Assembly (NCBI GenBank): GCA_963802575.1
Contig: CAWDJF010000001.1
Location: 62,001-126,000, forward strand
From: DATFTE01 sp963802575
GTDB lineage: Bacteria; Acidobacteriota; Terriglobia; Terriglobales; Acidobacteriaceae
Length of the DNA: 64,000 nucleotides
Direction: 5' to 3'
The notes beneath the pieces were generated by a model. The model did not search any database. It was not told where the DNA came from and saw nothing but the letters and a program-made list of their open reading frames with translations. The position numbers and the translations under genes were made by a program. Position 1 is the first letter of the stretch. Every line of letters starts with the position of its first letter. Shown one piece after another: positions 50,698-58,535 of this stretch.

Positions 50698-51837
50698 GTG
50701 TCGAAACTGATGACCGGTTCGATGTCGACAACCCAAATTCCGCCCGGAGCTCCAGCCGCTCCGCCGCCTCGCCCCGACGGCACCGATCTCTATGACGCGA
50801 GCGGGTGGGAGACTGCCTACCGGCAGATGCACGATGTTCCGGCCCTGCTGATTCAATTACAGGATGATCTCTCGCGTGCCCGCCGCCGCGAGGCGCTGTG
50901 GATGTCGGTCATCGTTCACTTGACGCTCGTCATCCTCATCATGAACTCCGACCGCTTCATGAACCTGTTTCCGCATCGCGCCGTGATTGTCATGAGTCCT
51001 GACATGATGAAGCAAAAGGACCTGACCTATCTCGAGCTGCCGCCGGATGAACAGAAGATCACCAAGCGTCCGGAAACCAACAACATTTCCGACAAAGACC
51101 GGGTCGCCACCACGCGCAAGCCGCAACTCGACACCAAGGAATTGAAGAAGATTCTCGACGCCGGCCGCAGAGGAGCGCCGGGAGCGGCAGCGCCGTCGGC
51201 GCCTCCTACGCCACAAGCCCCGCCTCCGGTAATGGCGCAAAATACGCCACCGCAGATGCAGCCACCCGAGGAGCAGGCGCCTCAGCAGCAGACGCCGCCT
51301 CCGGGACGTGTGGCAAAGCTGAATCTGCCGCCGTCTGGTCCCGCACCGAGTTTTAACACTGGCATGTCAGCCGGCTCGGCGATTGCGCAAGCGGCCCGCG
51401 CCGCCGCGCAGAATCGCGGGGGCTATGGCGGAGGCGACGGCGATGGCGGCAATTACGGGCTCGGCCAGGGAAATCAGGCTAAGGCTGAGGATAACCTGGA
51501 AATTCTCAGCGACACCATGGGTGTGGATTTCCAACCTTACCTGCAGCGCGTCTTACACGACGTGCGCCAGAACTGGTACAACCTGATTCCCGAAGTCGCC
51601 CGCGCTCCGCTGATGAAGAAGGGCAAAGTATCGATTGAGTTTGCTATCACCAAAGATGGGAAAGTGGCGGGCATGCAATACGTTTCCAGCTCCGGAGACG
51701 TCGCGCTCGACCGCGCGGCCTACGGTGGGATCACCGCCTCCAATCCGTTTCCTCCACTCCCCAGCGAATTTCGCGGATCGTATCTAGAGCTCCGCTTCAA
51801 CTTCTTCTACAACCCCGACGCCACGGATTTGCGGTAG
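50698..51837 (+). CDS. TonB-like energy-transducer family protein
   Basis: The protein has 379 residues with one membrane helix near residues 67-84 (ALWMSVIVHLTLVILIMNS) and a long Pro/Gln-rich periplasmic linker with a glycine-rich patch (GGYGGGDGDGGNYG). The C-terminal TonB-like fold has VSIEFAITKDGKVAGMQYVSSSGDVALDRAAY and ends LELRFNFFYNPD. A cytoplasmic N-terminal stretch of about 65 residues is longer than in classical TonB. GTG at 50698 is chosen because AAGGAG precedes it by 11 nt; ATG at 50710 is an alternative. No ExbB/ExbD is adjacent. Confidence 0.87.
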   Translation: MSKLMTGSMSTTQIPPGAPAAPPPRPDGTDLYDASGWETAYRQMHDVPALLIQLQDDLSRARRREALWMSVIVHLTLVILIMNSDRFMNLFPHRAVIVMSPDMMKQKDLTYLELPPDEQKITKRPETNNISDKDRVATTRKPQLDTKELKKILDAGRRGAPGAAAPSAPPTPQAPPPVMAQNTPPQMQPPEEQAPQQQTPPPGRVAKLNLPPSGPAPSFNTGMSAGSAIAQAARAAAQNRGGYGGGDGDGGNYGLGQGNQAKAEDNLEILSDTMGVDFQPYLQRVLHDVRQNWYNLIPEVARAPLMKKGKVSIEFAITKDGKVAGMQYVSSSGDVALDRAAYGGITASNPFPPLPSEFRGSYLELRFNFFYNPDATDLR

Positions 51838-51846
51838 CTCTATGTT

Positions 51847-51935
51847 GACGTCATCCTGAGCCCGAGAGGGCGAAGGATCTGGCGCGCATCATCGGCTCCA
51901 CGCCAGATCCCTCGCTTCGCTTCGGGATGACGTCA
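51847..51935. repeat. Full GTCATCC...GGATGAC interspersed palindromic repeat
   Basis: The left arm GACGTCATCCTGAGCCCGAG and the right arm CTTCGGGATGACGTCAT are reverse-complementary, with GGATCTGGCGCG / CGCCAGATCC inside. It is almost identical to 20270-20373 and sits between convergent genes. Confidence 0.88.
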
Positions 51936-51961
51936 TAAGAGAAGAAATTGGAAGACGGGAC

Positions 51962-53014
51962 TTACTTCGTGCCGTTGGGGTACACCAGAATCTTGCTGGC
52001 CTCACCAGTCTTCAGCCGCTCCATGGCCTTGGAGAAATCTTTCATGGCGATGCGATCGGTAATCACCGGATGCAGATCGAGTTTCCCCGCCTTGAGCAGT
52101 GCCGTCATCTGAAACCAGGTCTGGTACATGCGCCGGCCGTTGATGCCTTGCACCGTGATGCCCTTAAAAATAATGTCTTCGGAAAAATTCACTGGGATGG
52201 GTTTGGAGGTAAGTCCTAGAAGGGAGATGCGCCCGCCGCGCCGCACAATGTTGAAGGCTGTTCGAATCGCGTCGGGATGCCCCGCCATCTCGAGCACCAC
52301 ATCGACGCCGAGCCCTCCTGTTTTCTCCATCACGATCGCGTTGACATCTTCTTTCGACGGATCGAGCGCGTAATCGGCCTTCATCTCTTTCGCCAGACGG
52401 CGGCGATGCTCGTTGACTTCGATCGCAAACACGGTGGTCGCACCCACCGCTCGGGCCACTGCAATCGAAAACAATCCAATCGGGCCGCAACCGGTGATCG
52501 CCACGGTCTTGGCCGCAATCTCTCCGGCCAGCACAGTGTGTACCGCGTTCCCGAGCGGATCGAGAATCGACGCGTACTCGATCGGGATCTCGGGATCGAG
52601 CTTCCAGATGTTGGTCTCGGGAATGACAACGTACTCCGCAAACGCACCATCGGCGTCAACGCCAATAATCTTTACGTTCTGGCAAATGTGAGCTTCGCCA
52701 GTACGGCATAGCAGGCACTTGCCGCAGGCTACATGCATCTCGGCGGAAACAAAGTCGCCTTCCTTGACACTGGTGACCTCATCGCCGAAAGCCACTACCT
52801 CTCCGCAGAACTCGTGGCCTGGAATGAGCGGAGGATGAATCCGTCCTTGCGCCCACCGGTCCCACTCGTAAATATGAAGATCGGTCCCGCAGATGGAAGC
52901 GACTTTGACTTTGACCAAAACATCGGTTCGGCCAAACGTCGGAATCTTGACCTCGCGGATCTCCGCGCCCGGCGCAGCAGTCGGCTTAACGACCGCCATC
53001 ATGGTATTTGGCAT
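51962..53014 (-). CDS. tdh: L-threonine 3-dehydrogenase
   Basis: The enzyme oxidises L-threonine with NAD+ to 2-amino-3-ketobutyrate. It has 350 residues of the zinc MDR family: catalytic Zn site SICGTDLHIYEWDRW, GHEFCGEV, structural Zn site CGKCLLCRTGEAHIC, nucleotide loop GCGPIGLFSIAVA. The WDRW segment and DPLGNAVHTVL are typical of Tdh. The partner kbl is not adjacent. The start is the ATG giving MPNTMMAVVK. Confidence 0.95.
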   Translation of the reverse strand: MPNTMMAVVKPTAAPGAEIREVKIPTFGRTDVLVKVKVASICGTDLHIYEWDRWAQGRIHPPLIPGHEFCGEVVAFGDEVTSVKEGDFVSAEMHVACGKCLLCRTGEAHICQNVKIIGVDADGAFAEYVVIPETNIWKLDPEIPIEYASILDPLGNAVHTVLAGEIAAKTVAITGCGPIGLFSIAVARAVGATTVFAIEVNEHRRRLAKEMKADYALDPSKEDVNAIVMEKTGGLGVDVVLEMAGHPDAIRTAFNIVRRGGRISLLGLTSKPIPVNFSEDIIFKGITVQGINGRRMYQTWFQMTALLKAGKLDLHPVITDRIAMKDFSKAMERLKTGEASKILVYPNGTK

Positions 53015-53059
53015 GTATGAATTCCTCTCGGCAACAATAGAACCGTGACATCAAAACCG

Positions 53060-53099
53060 CGACGCGCCAGATCCCTCGCTTCGCTCGGGATGACGGCAT
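53060..53099. repeat. GTCATCC-family repeat (right-arm only)
   Basis: GACGCGCCAGATCCCTCGCT, TCGCTCGGGATGACGGCAT matches the right arms of the full copies. Confidence 0.78.
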
Positions 53100-53173
53100 T
53101 CAAGGCTTGCCTCTCCGCTCTCCCAATTCATCCGGAGCGCACCGAGCAAACGTATGATTCTAGCATCGCACGT

Positions 53174-53629
53174 TCACTTTGCGACGCTGGTCGCCTGCGA
53201 AGCCGCAAGCAGCCACTTCCCGCCGCGCTTCAGGAACACATCGGTCTGCCGTGAGAAAAAAGTATCCACACGTCCGTTCCGTCGTTGCACCATGGTGAAA
53301 TGCCCGGTCACGATCCCCGTGTCGCCGTAGACCCGGATATTCAACTCTTCGGGAGCAAGATCGAGAACCTTTTCTTTGCCGTCCCGCAACGCCGCCATCA
53401 TGGCCGTCTTGTTTTGTATTACGCCATTGCGATCGCTCAAAATGTAGTCGTCCATCAGATGCGACGAATATTGGTCCCAATCTGCGTGAATGATCATTTG
53501 CGCCATATCCAACTCCGCCTTTTTAACTTCGGCTTCGTTTGGTGAATTGGCATCTGCGCGCATTGCATCTTGAGGAAGAGCAGGCAGAGCGATCGCACCC
53601 AGCAACAGCAACAACCAACAGATTTTCAT
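53174..53629 (-). CDS. Exported SnoaL/NTF2-like protein
   Basis: The 151-residue protein has a signal peptide (MKICWLLLLLGAIALPALPQ) and an NTF2-like cone domain: ADWDQYSSHLMDDYILSDRNGVIQNKTAMMAAL, GDTGIVTGHFTM and GGKWLLAASQAT. It probably binds a small ligand in the periplasm; no catalytic residues are evident. An ATG at 53641 would add four residues. Confidence 0.85.
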   Translation of the reverse strand: MKICWLLLLLGAIALPALPQDAMRADANSPNEAEVKKAELDMAQMIIHADWDQYSSHLMDDYILSDRNGVIQNKTAMMAALRDGKEKVLDLAPEELNIRVYGDTGIVTGHFTMVQRRNGRVDTFFSRQTDVFLKRGGKWLLAASQATSVAK

Positions 53630-53681
53630 GTTCAATCTCAAAGGCCTTCTTCTGCTGCGTCTCTACAGAAAACCGGCCGCG

Positions 53682-54227
53682 CTACCTTGCCTTCTGCTTC
53701 TCGATCATTGCCGCGTTGAACTCCTCCGACTTGCCTCGCGGCACACTTAGTGTCTTCCATTCGGCAGATCGCAGATGCTTCGCGAGAAACACAATCTGTC
53801 CGATGTGATATGCGTAGTGCGCCACCTGCCGGTTCAGCGCCTGCAACACCGTATGCGGCTCGCCGCGAATAGTGACGGTTTTCATCACTTCGTCGGGCGT
53901 CAATGATTCCACGGCGCTGAATACATGGCCCCAACCCGTCTCCCACCAGCGCATGACTTCGTCCCGCGTCGTCATCGGACCGATTTCAAATTCCTGATCG
54001 CGGTGGCGGTCGGGCTTCTCTCCGTCGCAGGTGAGGAAGTCCACAAAGCGCGAGCGCATATTTCCCGCCAAGTGTTTCACCACCACCGCGACCGAATTCG
54101 ATTCGGCGTCGATCGTGATGAAGAAATCCTCGTCCCTAAGCTGCGCCATCGCGCCTTCCGCCAATCGTTTGTGCCCGCGAAACTGGCGGCGCACTTCCTC
54201 GAGGTAATGCTCAGTCATCGTATTCAT
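53682..54227 (-). CDS. DUF1572 / DinB-like protein
   Basis: The 181-residue helical protein starts YLEEVRRQFRGHKRLAEGAMAQL and has histidines at VVVKHLAGNMRSRFVDFLT and VAHYAYHIGQIVFLAKHL, the DinB metal-site pattern. The ATG at 54227 overlaps the hyuB stop (ATGA), so the two are coupled. The function of DUF1572 is unknown. Confidence 0.87.
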   Translation of the reverse strand: MNTMTEHYLEEVRRQFRGHKRLAEGAMAQLRDEDFFITIDAESNSVAVVVKHLAGNMRSRFVDFLTCDGEKPDRHRDQEFEIGPMTTRDEVMRWWETGWGHVFSAVESLTPDEVMKTVTIRGEPHTVLQALNRQVAHYAYHIGQIVFLAKHLRSAEWKTLSVPRGKSEEFNAAMIEKQKAR

Positions 54228-55828
54228 GCTTTCCCCCAACCCCCGGCCCCCGGCGATTCAATGCGAATGCGCTCGCCCTTGCACAGTCGAACATTGAACT
54301 TTCCCGGCAATGTCTCAACCGATCCATCGCTCCGCAAGGCTTCTGCTTTACCTACCATACCGTCGTCTCCACCATTCAACCCGTAAGGCCCACGTTCTCT
54401 GCGATCGGAAAGCAGTGTAACTTCCGCATCGGTGAGCACTTCGATTTCGCGCACCACCCCATCGCCACCCACATGTTGTCCGCCACCTCCGCTTCCTTTC
54501 CGCAACGAATATCGTCGCACTCGCAGCGGATACGCGTACTCCAGCGCCTCCGCCGGGGTGTTCAGCGAATTGGTCATGTGGGTATGCACCCCTGATATAC
54601 CGGCTTTCGTGGGACGCGCGCCCATTCCGCCCGCGATGGTCTCGTAATAAGCGAACGGCTCGCCGGTACGCGGGTTGGTCCCACCGATGGTCAGATTGTT
54701 CATCGTCCCCGAAGCCGCCGCTGGAATCCGCTCAGGGAGCGCCAACGCCAGAGCGCGGAGCAGCACATCCACAATGCGTTGCGAAGTCTCCACGTTCCCT
54801 CCCGCTACCGCTGCTGGAGGACGCGCATTCACAACACTTCCCTCCGGTGTGATGACTTGAATGGGGCGCATCAACCCCGCGGTTGCCGGCACATCTTCGG
54901 CAAGTAGACAACGAAACACATAAAAGCACGCTGAGAAAGTAATCGCCTCGACCGCGTTGATCGATCCCTCTACCTGCGGCGAAGAGCCACTGAAATTTAC
55001 CGAGACCATGTGGCGCGGACGCCCTCGTCCGCGTCTCTCATGAGAGGCAAATGTAATGGCTACAGAAATTCTGACTGGACGATCGCTGATCCCGTCGTTA
55101 TCGAGAAAATCTTCCGCACGGTACGTCCCAGGCTTCACCTGCGTGAGAAACGCCCGCATCATCTCCTCGGAATATTCCAGCAGATCCCCAGCCGCGTGCT
55201 TAGCCTTAGCCAGTCCATAGCGCGCACAAACTTCGCGCAACCGTTCGGTGCCGGTGTGACACGCCGCCATCTGCGCTCCTAAATCGCCTTCCCGCTCCTC
55301 TGGAGTACGCACGTTATTCAGCAGCAAATCGAGCACATCGCGTTCCATCTTTCCTCCGCGCATGATGCGCACCGGAGGAATGCGCAAGCCTTCCTGATAA
55401 ATCTCCCGGCACAGACCCATTGATCCCGGATACGCTCCCCCAACGTCCGCATGATGCGCGCGCGATGCCACGAAGAAATCAGGCTTGCGACTCTTCTTCG
55501 AAAAGTAAAACGGGGCCACCAAGGTGATGTCGGGCAAGTGCGTGCCCCCGCGAAAAGGATCGTTCAGCATCACCACGTCGCCCGGGGCCAACACAAATTT
55601 TTCAATCGCCGCACGCACCGACATCGGCATCGACCCCAGATGGACGGGCATGTGATCGCCCATGGCAATTACTTCACTTGCTTCATCGAACACCGCGCAG
55701 GAATAATCGCGCCGCTCTTTGATGTTGGGCGAAAAGGCCGTCCGGCGTAGGGCTGCGCCCATCTCTTCGGCAATAGAGTGATAAATGTTTTTGAAAATTT
55801 CCAGTTCGATGGGATCGTGTCGCGCCAT
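54224..55828 (-). CDS. hyuB: Hydantoinase B / oxoprolinase beta-subunit family protein (HyuB), without HyuA
   Basis: The 534-residue protein has the HyuB landmarks NIYHSIAEEMGAALRRTAFSPN, CAVFDEASEVIAMGDHMPVHLGSM, NDPFRGGTHLPDIT and HHADVGG. C-terminal DGVVREIEVLTDAEVTLLSDRR is also typical. Relatives hydrolyse hydantoins, 5-oxoproline or carboxylate acetone-like substrates with a HyuA ATPase partner. No hyuA is present on either side: upstream lies a non-coding stretch and the micro-ORF; downstream is DUF1572. Confidence 0.92.
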   Translation of the reverse strand: MARHDPIELEIFKNIYHSIAEEMGAALRRTAFSPNIKERRDYSCAVFDEASEVIAMGDHMPVHLGSMPMSVRAAIEKFVLAPGDVVMLNDPFRGGTHLPDITLVAPFYFSKKSRKPDFFVASRAHHADVGGAYPGSMGLCREIYQEGLRIPPVRIMRGGKMERDVLDLLLNNVRTPEEREGDLGAQMAACHTGTERLREVCARYGLAKAKHAAGDLLEYSEEMMRAFLTQVKPGTYRAEDFLDNDGISDRPVRISVAITFASHERRGRGRPRHMVSVNFSGSSPQVEGSINAVEAITFSACFYVFRCLLAEDVPATAGLMRPIQVITPEGSVVNARPPAAVAGGNVETSQRIVDVLLRALALALPERIPAAASGTMNNLTIGGTNPRTGEPFAYYETIAGGMGARPTKAGISGVHTHMTNSLNTPAEALEYAYPLRVRRYSLRKGSGGGGQHVGGDGVVREIEVLTDAEVTLLSDRRERGPYGLNGGDDGMVGKAEALRSDGSVETLPGKFNVRLCKGERIRIESPGAGGWGKA

Positions 55829-56033
55829 ATTTGCGCAGTGTACGCGAATCCGTTTTCCCCGGTAGCCTCGAAATCAACCTCGCGTCAAGCAGAATTATGT
55901 TGACATTCGAGGTAATCATACGCAATATCTTGGGGTAGAGAGATTGCCCATGCTACGAGTTGGGCAGCAAGTTGCAACTGGGGCCCTAGTTTCAATGTCC
56001 TTGCAAGGGAAAATCGTTCACGGAGGAAACTTC
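55829..56033. promoter_or_regulatory. Leader region of the lysine-rich micro-ORF
   Basis: TTGACA (55900-55905) is a perfect -35. The -10 at 17 bp is poor (CAATAT, 55923-55928). The leader then runs about 100 nt to CGGAGGAAAC just before the micro-ORF ATG. The leftward hyuB promoter must also lie here. Confidence 0.4.
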
Positions 56034-56078
56034 ATGCCAGCAAAGAAAAAGGCTGCGAAGAAGAAAAAGAAACACTAA
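56034..56078 (+). CDS. 14-residue lysine-rich micro-ORF (MPAKKKAAKKKKKH)
   Basis: The frame encodes MPAKKKAAKKKKKH and a TAA. CGGAGGAAAC gives a strong Shine-Dalgarno 5 nt before the ATG, and two hairpins follow, the second with a T-run. The peptide is nearly identical in style to the tails of the H1-like protein (34210) and the M20 peptidase (45139). Expression is inferred from the signals only. It could act as a nucleic-acid-binding peptide, an upstream regulatory ORF, or be chance. Confidence 0.6.
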   Translation: MPAKKKAAKKKKKH

Positions 56079-56083
56079 CCGCT

Positions 56084-56101
56084 AGCGAGACGATTCTCGC
56101 T
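56084..56101 (+). terminator. Hairpin after the micro-ORF
   Basis: AGCGAGA-CGAT-TCTCGCT forms a perfect 7-bp stem with a 4-nt loop, 6 bp after the micro-ORF stop. It lacks a T-run. Confidence 0.5.
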
Positions 56102-56118
56102 CGGACCGAAACATCACG

Positions 56119-56152
56119 GCCTCTCGAGAGAAGCACCTCACGAGAGGCTTTT
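56119..56152 (+). terminator. Rho-independent terminator of the micro-ORF transcript
   Basis: GCCTCTCG pairs with CGAGAGGC around a 14-nt loop, followed by TTTT (56149-56152). Confidence 0.75.
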
Positions 56153-56255
56153 CCATCTCTACTACGTGCCCTCCGGCTCTAATCTCCTGTAAAATCCAGG
56201 TTGTGACCGGGACCGTATCGTGCTAGAAACGCGATAGGCACCCAATCGGGCTTCC

Positions 56256-56648
56256 ATGACCACGAAGACCAAAGCGACAGTCAAGAGCGCGGAGATCATC
56301 ATCCCCGAGAAGCTGTATTTCCGCATCGGGGAAGTCGCCGAACTCTGCCGATTGCCCGCGTACGTCCTGCGTTTCTGGGAAACGGAGTTCCCACAACTCA
56401 AGCCGGTCAAGAGCAACACTGGCCAGCGGATGTACCGTCGCAAGGATGTCGAGAACGTTCTGAAGATTAAGAAGCTGCTCTATGAAGAAGGATTCACCAT
56501 CGCGGGTGCGCGACAGCATCTGCGCGCCGATGGCAAAGCTGACAAGAAGCAGAATCCGCTTCCCTTTCCGGCTCCGGCAGCCAGCGATCTGCGTTACATC
56601 CGCCAGGGGCTGAACGAAATTCTCACCATGCTGTCACCCCGGCGCTAA
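56256..56648 (+). CDS. MerR family transcriptional regulator
   Basis: The 130-residue protein has the MerR winged-helix at residues 20-90 (YFRIGEVAELCRLPAYVLRFWETEFPQLKPVKSNTGQRMYRRKDVE). A short C-terminal helix (LRYIRQGLNEILTML) replaces the effector domain. There are no metal-binding cysteines, so it is not a classical metal sensor. It belongs to the short MerR type common near translation genes; its target is unknown. It probably shares a transcript with the next gene (6-bp gap). Confidence 0.9.
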   Translation: MTTKTKATVKSAEIIIPEKLYFRIGEVAELCRLPAYVLRFWETEFPQLKPVKSNTGQRMYRRKDVENVLKIKKLLYEEGFTIAGARQHLRADGKADKKQNPLPFPAPAASDLRYIRQGLNEILTMLSPRR

Positions 56649-56654
56649 CGCCGC

Positions 56655-57344
56655 ATGCGTTCTCCCAAGAATCTGATCGCACTTGGTGTGGGTTTTTTTC
56701 TAGCGATTGTTTTCTGGATGATCTCGTCGTCATCCCACTCAAGCCGCGATTCCGACAAGAAGAAACAAGACCCGGCAACAGGGACGTATGAACCCGGCGA
56801 ACTCGATCGCATCGAGCACGCCGTTCGATTAGCTCGCGCCTGGCATGCCACCACGACTGGCCGCCTGGGCGCCGAACTTTTTCAGACCGAAGAGGATGTC
56901 GTCTGCCCCTCTGACACGCACGTCGTCACGCGCTCTCTCACCTCCGCCGGGCCCGGGGATGTAACAGAGGAATTCATTACCACCTCCAACATGATTTACG
57001 CGCGCGAAGCAGGCCAGGCATGGCGCTCCGAAACCGATCCGTCTCTCGACAAATGTCATTCGGGCCCTTCCGCAGGATCGCAAAAACTGCTGACTCTGTT
57101 GGAGCCAATGAAACACACCGTCCGCATGACAGAAGGCCCAATGATCAAATTGAGCGACGGCAACTGCCGCCTATGGGATCTTTCCGGCGCCTCGAACCTT
57201 CCCTTCCATTCCATCTGTGTCGAAGAATCCACGCACTACCCGCGCCGCCTGCAGATCGGAGGCTTGCTGGTCGAGTATTCCAAATGGAATCAACCCGCAC
57301 TGATCGAGCCGCCAGAGATGGCGGCTCCGCACGCGATCCCGTGA
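56655..57344 (+). CDS. Membrane-anchored hypothetical protein
   Basis: The 229-residue protein has an N-terminal membrane helix (NLIALGVGFFLAIVFWMISSSS), so the rest is probably periplasmic. Segments such as HAVRLARAWHATTTGRLGAELFQTEEDVVCPSDTHVV and GGLLVEYSKWNQPALIEPP have no match I recognise. Four cysteines could form disulfides. It follows the MerR gene by 6 bp. Confidence 0.68.
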   Translation: MRSPKNLIALGVGFFLAIVFWMISSSSHSSRDSDKKKQDPATGTYEPGELDRIEHAVRLARAWHATTTGRLGAELFQTEEDVVCPSDTHVVTRSLTSAGPGDVTEEFITTSNMIYAREAGQAWRSETDPSLDKCHSGPSAGSQKLLTLLEPMKHTVRMTEGPMIKLSDGNCRLWDLSGASNLPFHSICVEESTHYPRRLQIGGLLVEYSKWNQPALIEPPEMAAPHAIP

Positions 57345-57420
57345 TTCTGCGCGCGTTTTTCGAAAGCTGGCTGGAGCAAGACCAACTCCCGAGGTGTGGA
57401 AATCTCGTGTCCCGCGCTTG

Positions 57421-57550
57421 TGCTATAGTTCCACCGCTCTTGGAATGAGCTGCCGCCGCGGCCTGAGCACCCGGCGGTTGAAAGCCTTCCCCTGCGATAC
57501 GCTTGCCATTTTGTCTACCCGCCGATGGCCAATCGGCGGGTTTATTTTTT
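57421..57550 (+). ncRNA. Candidate small RNA of about 110 nt with its own promoter and terminator
   Basis: An extended -10 (TGCTATAGT, 57421-57429) would start transcription near 57436. The predicted RNA contains a GC hairpin (CCGCCG ... CGGCGG, about 57452-57477) and ends in a strong terminator at 57517-57550. There is no open frame of note inside and no known RNA family is recognised. It lies between the hypothetical gene ending 57344 and the secreted protein at 57892. Confidence 0.45.
57517..57550 (+). terminator. Strong rho-independent terminator
   Basis: The 10-bp perfect stem ACCCGCCGAT / ATCGGCGGGT has loop GGCCA and is followed by TTATTTTTT. It is 170 bp after the previous gene, so it terminates either that transcript or a separate small RNA. 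Confidence 0.88.
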
Positions 57551-57891
57551 GTAAAGACTAGTCCTGCCAATTTTGAACCAGGAATTTACGGCAGCTTTTG
57601 CTTCTCCAGCAGAAATTAACTGCAAGGCGGGTGCTCATGAACCGTACGGTTAGCGGAGCCATCCCCCGCCGTACGGCCTGGCTTCCCCGGCGTGCGGTTC
57701 GAACGGCCAACCTCGTTGCGAATGTGTCACTTGTCCCCGCCTTGCGGAAATCCTCTCGCCTCTCCTCGATTGTGGCACGCCATTTGCCTTAAGCATTGGC
57801 GACACCGGTTATCAAAACCGTTGTTGAGTGTGATGAACGGCAATACCGCTCTTTCAAGTTCGCCGTGTACAACACACCTTAAGGAGGAGAT
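57551..57891. other. 341-bp non-coding region upstream of the secreted protein gene
   Basis: No gene is seen. Inverted GTACGG motifs cluster at 57640-57700 (GAACCGTACGGTTAG, CCGCCGTACGGCC, GCGTGCGGTTCG). A sigma-54-type promoter lies at 57773-57788, and AAGGAGGAGAT precedes the next ATG. Confidence 0.5.
57773..57788 (+). promoter_or_regulatory. Sigma-54 (RpoN)-type -24/-12 promoter
   Basis: TGGCAC-N5-TTGCC matches the -24/-12 consensus TGGCACN5TTGCW in all but the last, weakly conserved base, with the exact spacing. It lies 104 bp upstream of the secreted protein gene at 57892, on the same strand. The upstream GTACGG palindromes might be enhancer-binding sites. Confidence 0.6.
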
Positions 57892-58314
57892 ATGAAAAAG
57901 CAACTGATGACTCTCGTCGGCGTGCTGAGCGTGATGTTGGCGGCCGGACCGGCACTTGCGCAGACTGTGCATGTTCGCAGCAATATCCCATTCAACTTCG
58001 TCGTCGACAAAGCAACGCTTCCCGCCGGCCAATATGACGTTCGCACCGTTTCCGCGGGGACGGACAGCATCCTGCTGCTCAGCGGACTCGACACCCATGC
58101 CAACGCGATGATCGGATCCAATGACATCGAATCTTCCGACGCTTCAAACGAAACTAAGCTGGTCTTCGATCATGTCGGAGATCGCTACTTCTTGAGGCAG
58201 ATCTGGGTGGAAGGCGAAACGGCGGGCCGCGAATTCCCAAAGACCAAATACGAGAACGAACTCGCTTCGATCCGCATGCCAGACAGAGTTGTGGTCATGG
58301 CACGGCTGAAGTAA
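57892..58314 (+). CDS. Small secreted beta-rich protein of unknown function
   Basis: The 140-residue protein has a clear signal peptide (MKKQLMTLVGVLSVMLAAGPALAQ). The mature part opens VHVRSNIPFNFVVDKATLPAGQYDV and closes with VVVMARLK; this PF-x-F-x-V ... LPAGxY pattern recurs in many acidobacterial exported proteins of unknown role. AAGGAGGAG precedes the ATG. A sigma-54-type promoter upstream suggests regulated expression. Confidence 0.85.
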   Translation: MKKQLMTLVGVLSVMLAAGPALAQTVHVRSNIPFNFVVDKATLPAGQYDVRTVSAGTDSILLLSGLDTHANAMIGSNDIESSDASNETKLVFDHVGDRYFLRQIWVEGETAGREFPKTKYENELASIRMPDRVVVMARLK

Positions 58315-58350
58315 AGCGCGTTCATCTGATTTCAGGAACGTTAGTCTGAG

Positions 58351-58377
58351 CAAAGGGCACACACGGTGTGCCCTTTG
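58351..58377 (+). terminator. Hairpin terminator after the secreted protein
   Basis: CAAAGGGCACAC pairs perfectly with GTGTGCCCTTTG around a 3-nt loop (or an 11-bp stem with a 5-nt loop), 37 nt after the stop. The T-tract is part of the stem. Confidence 0.7.
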
Positions 58378-58535
58378 TCACGTTCCATGAACGACTGCCG
58401 GTCAGGACCAGTTGTGCCAGTGACCCGCCTCCCCAACGCGAGCGTAATAGCGTAACCTTGTAGGCTGCTTAAGACAGCGGCGCAACTCTCGCTTCCGTCT
58501 CAACAACCCTTTCCCCGAAGTTGACGGAGTTCTTC

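Noticed and set aside
57596..57705. Group II intron remnant, from GTACGG-rich hairpins resembling intron domain IV ends
   Set aside because: No domain V hairpin, no reverse transcriptase remnant and no exon junction could be seen.
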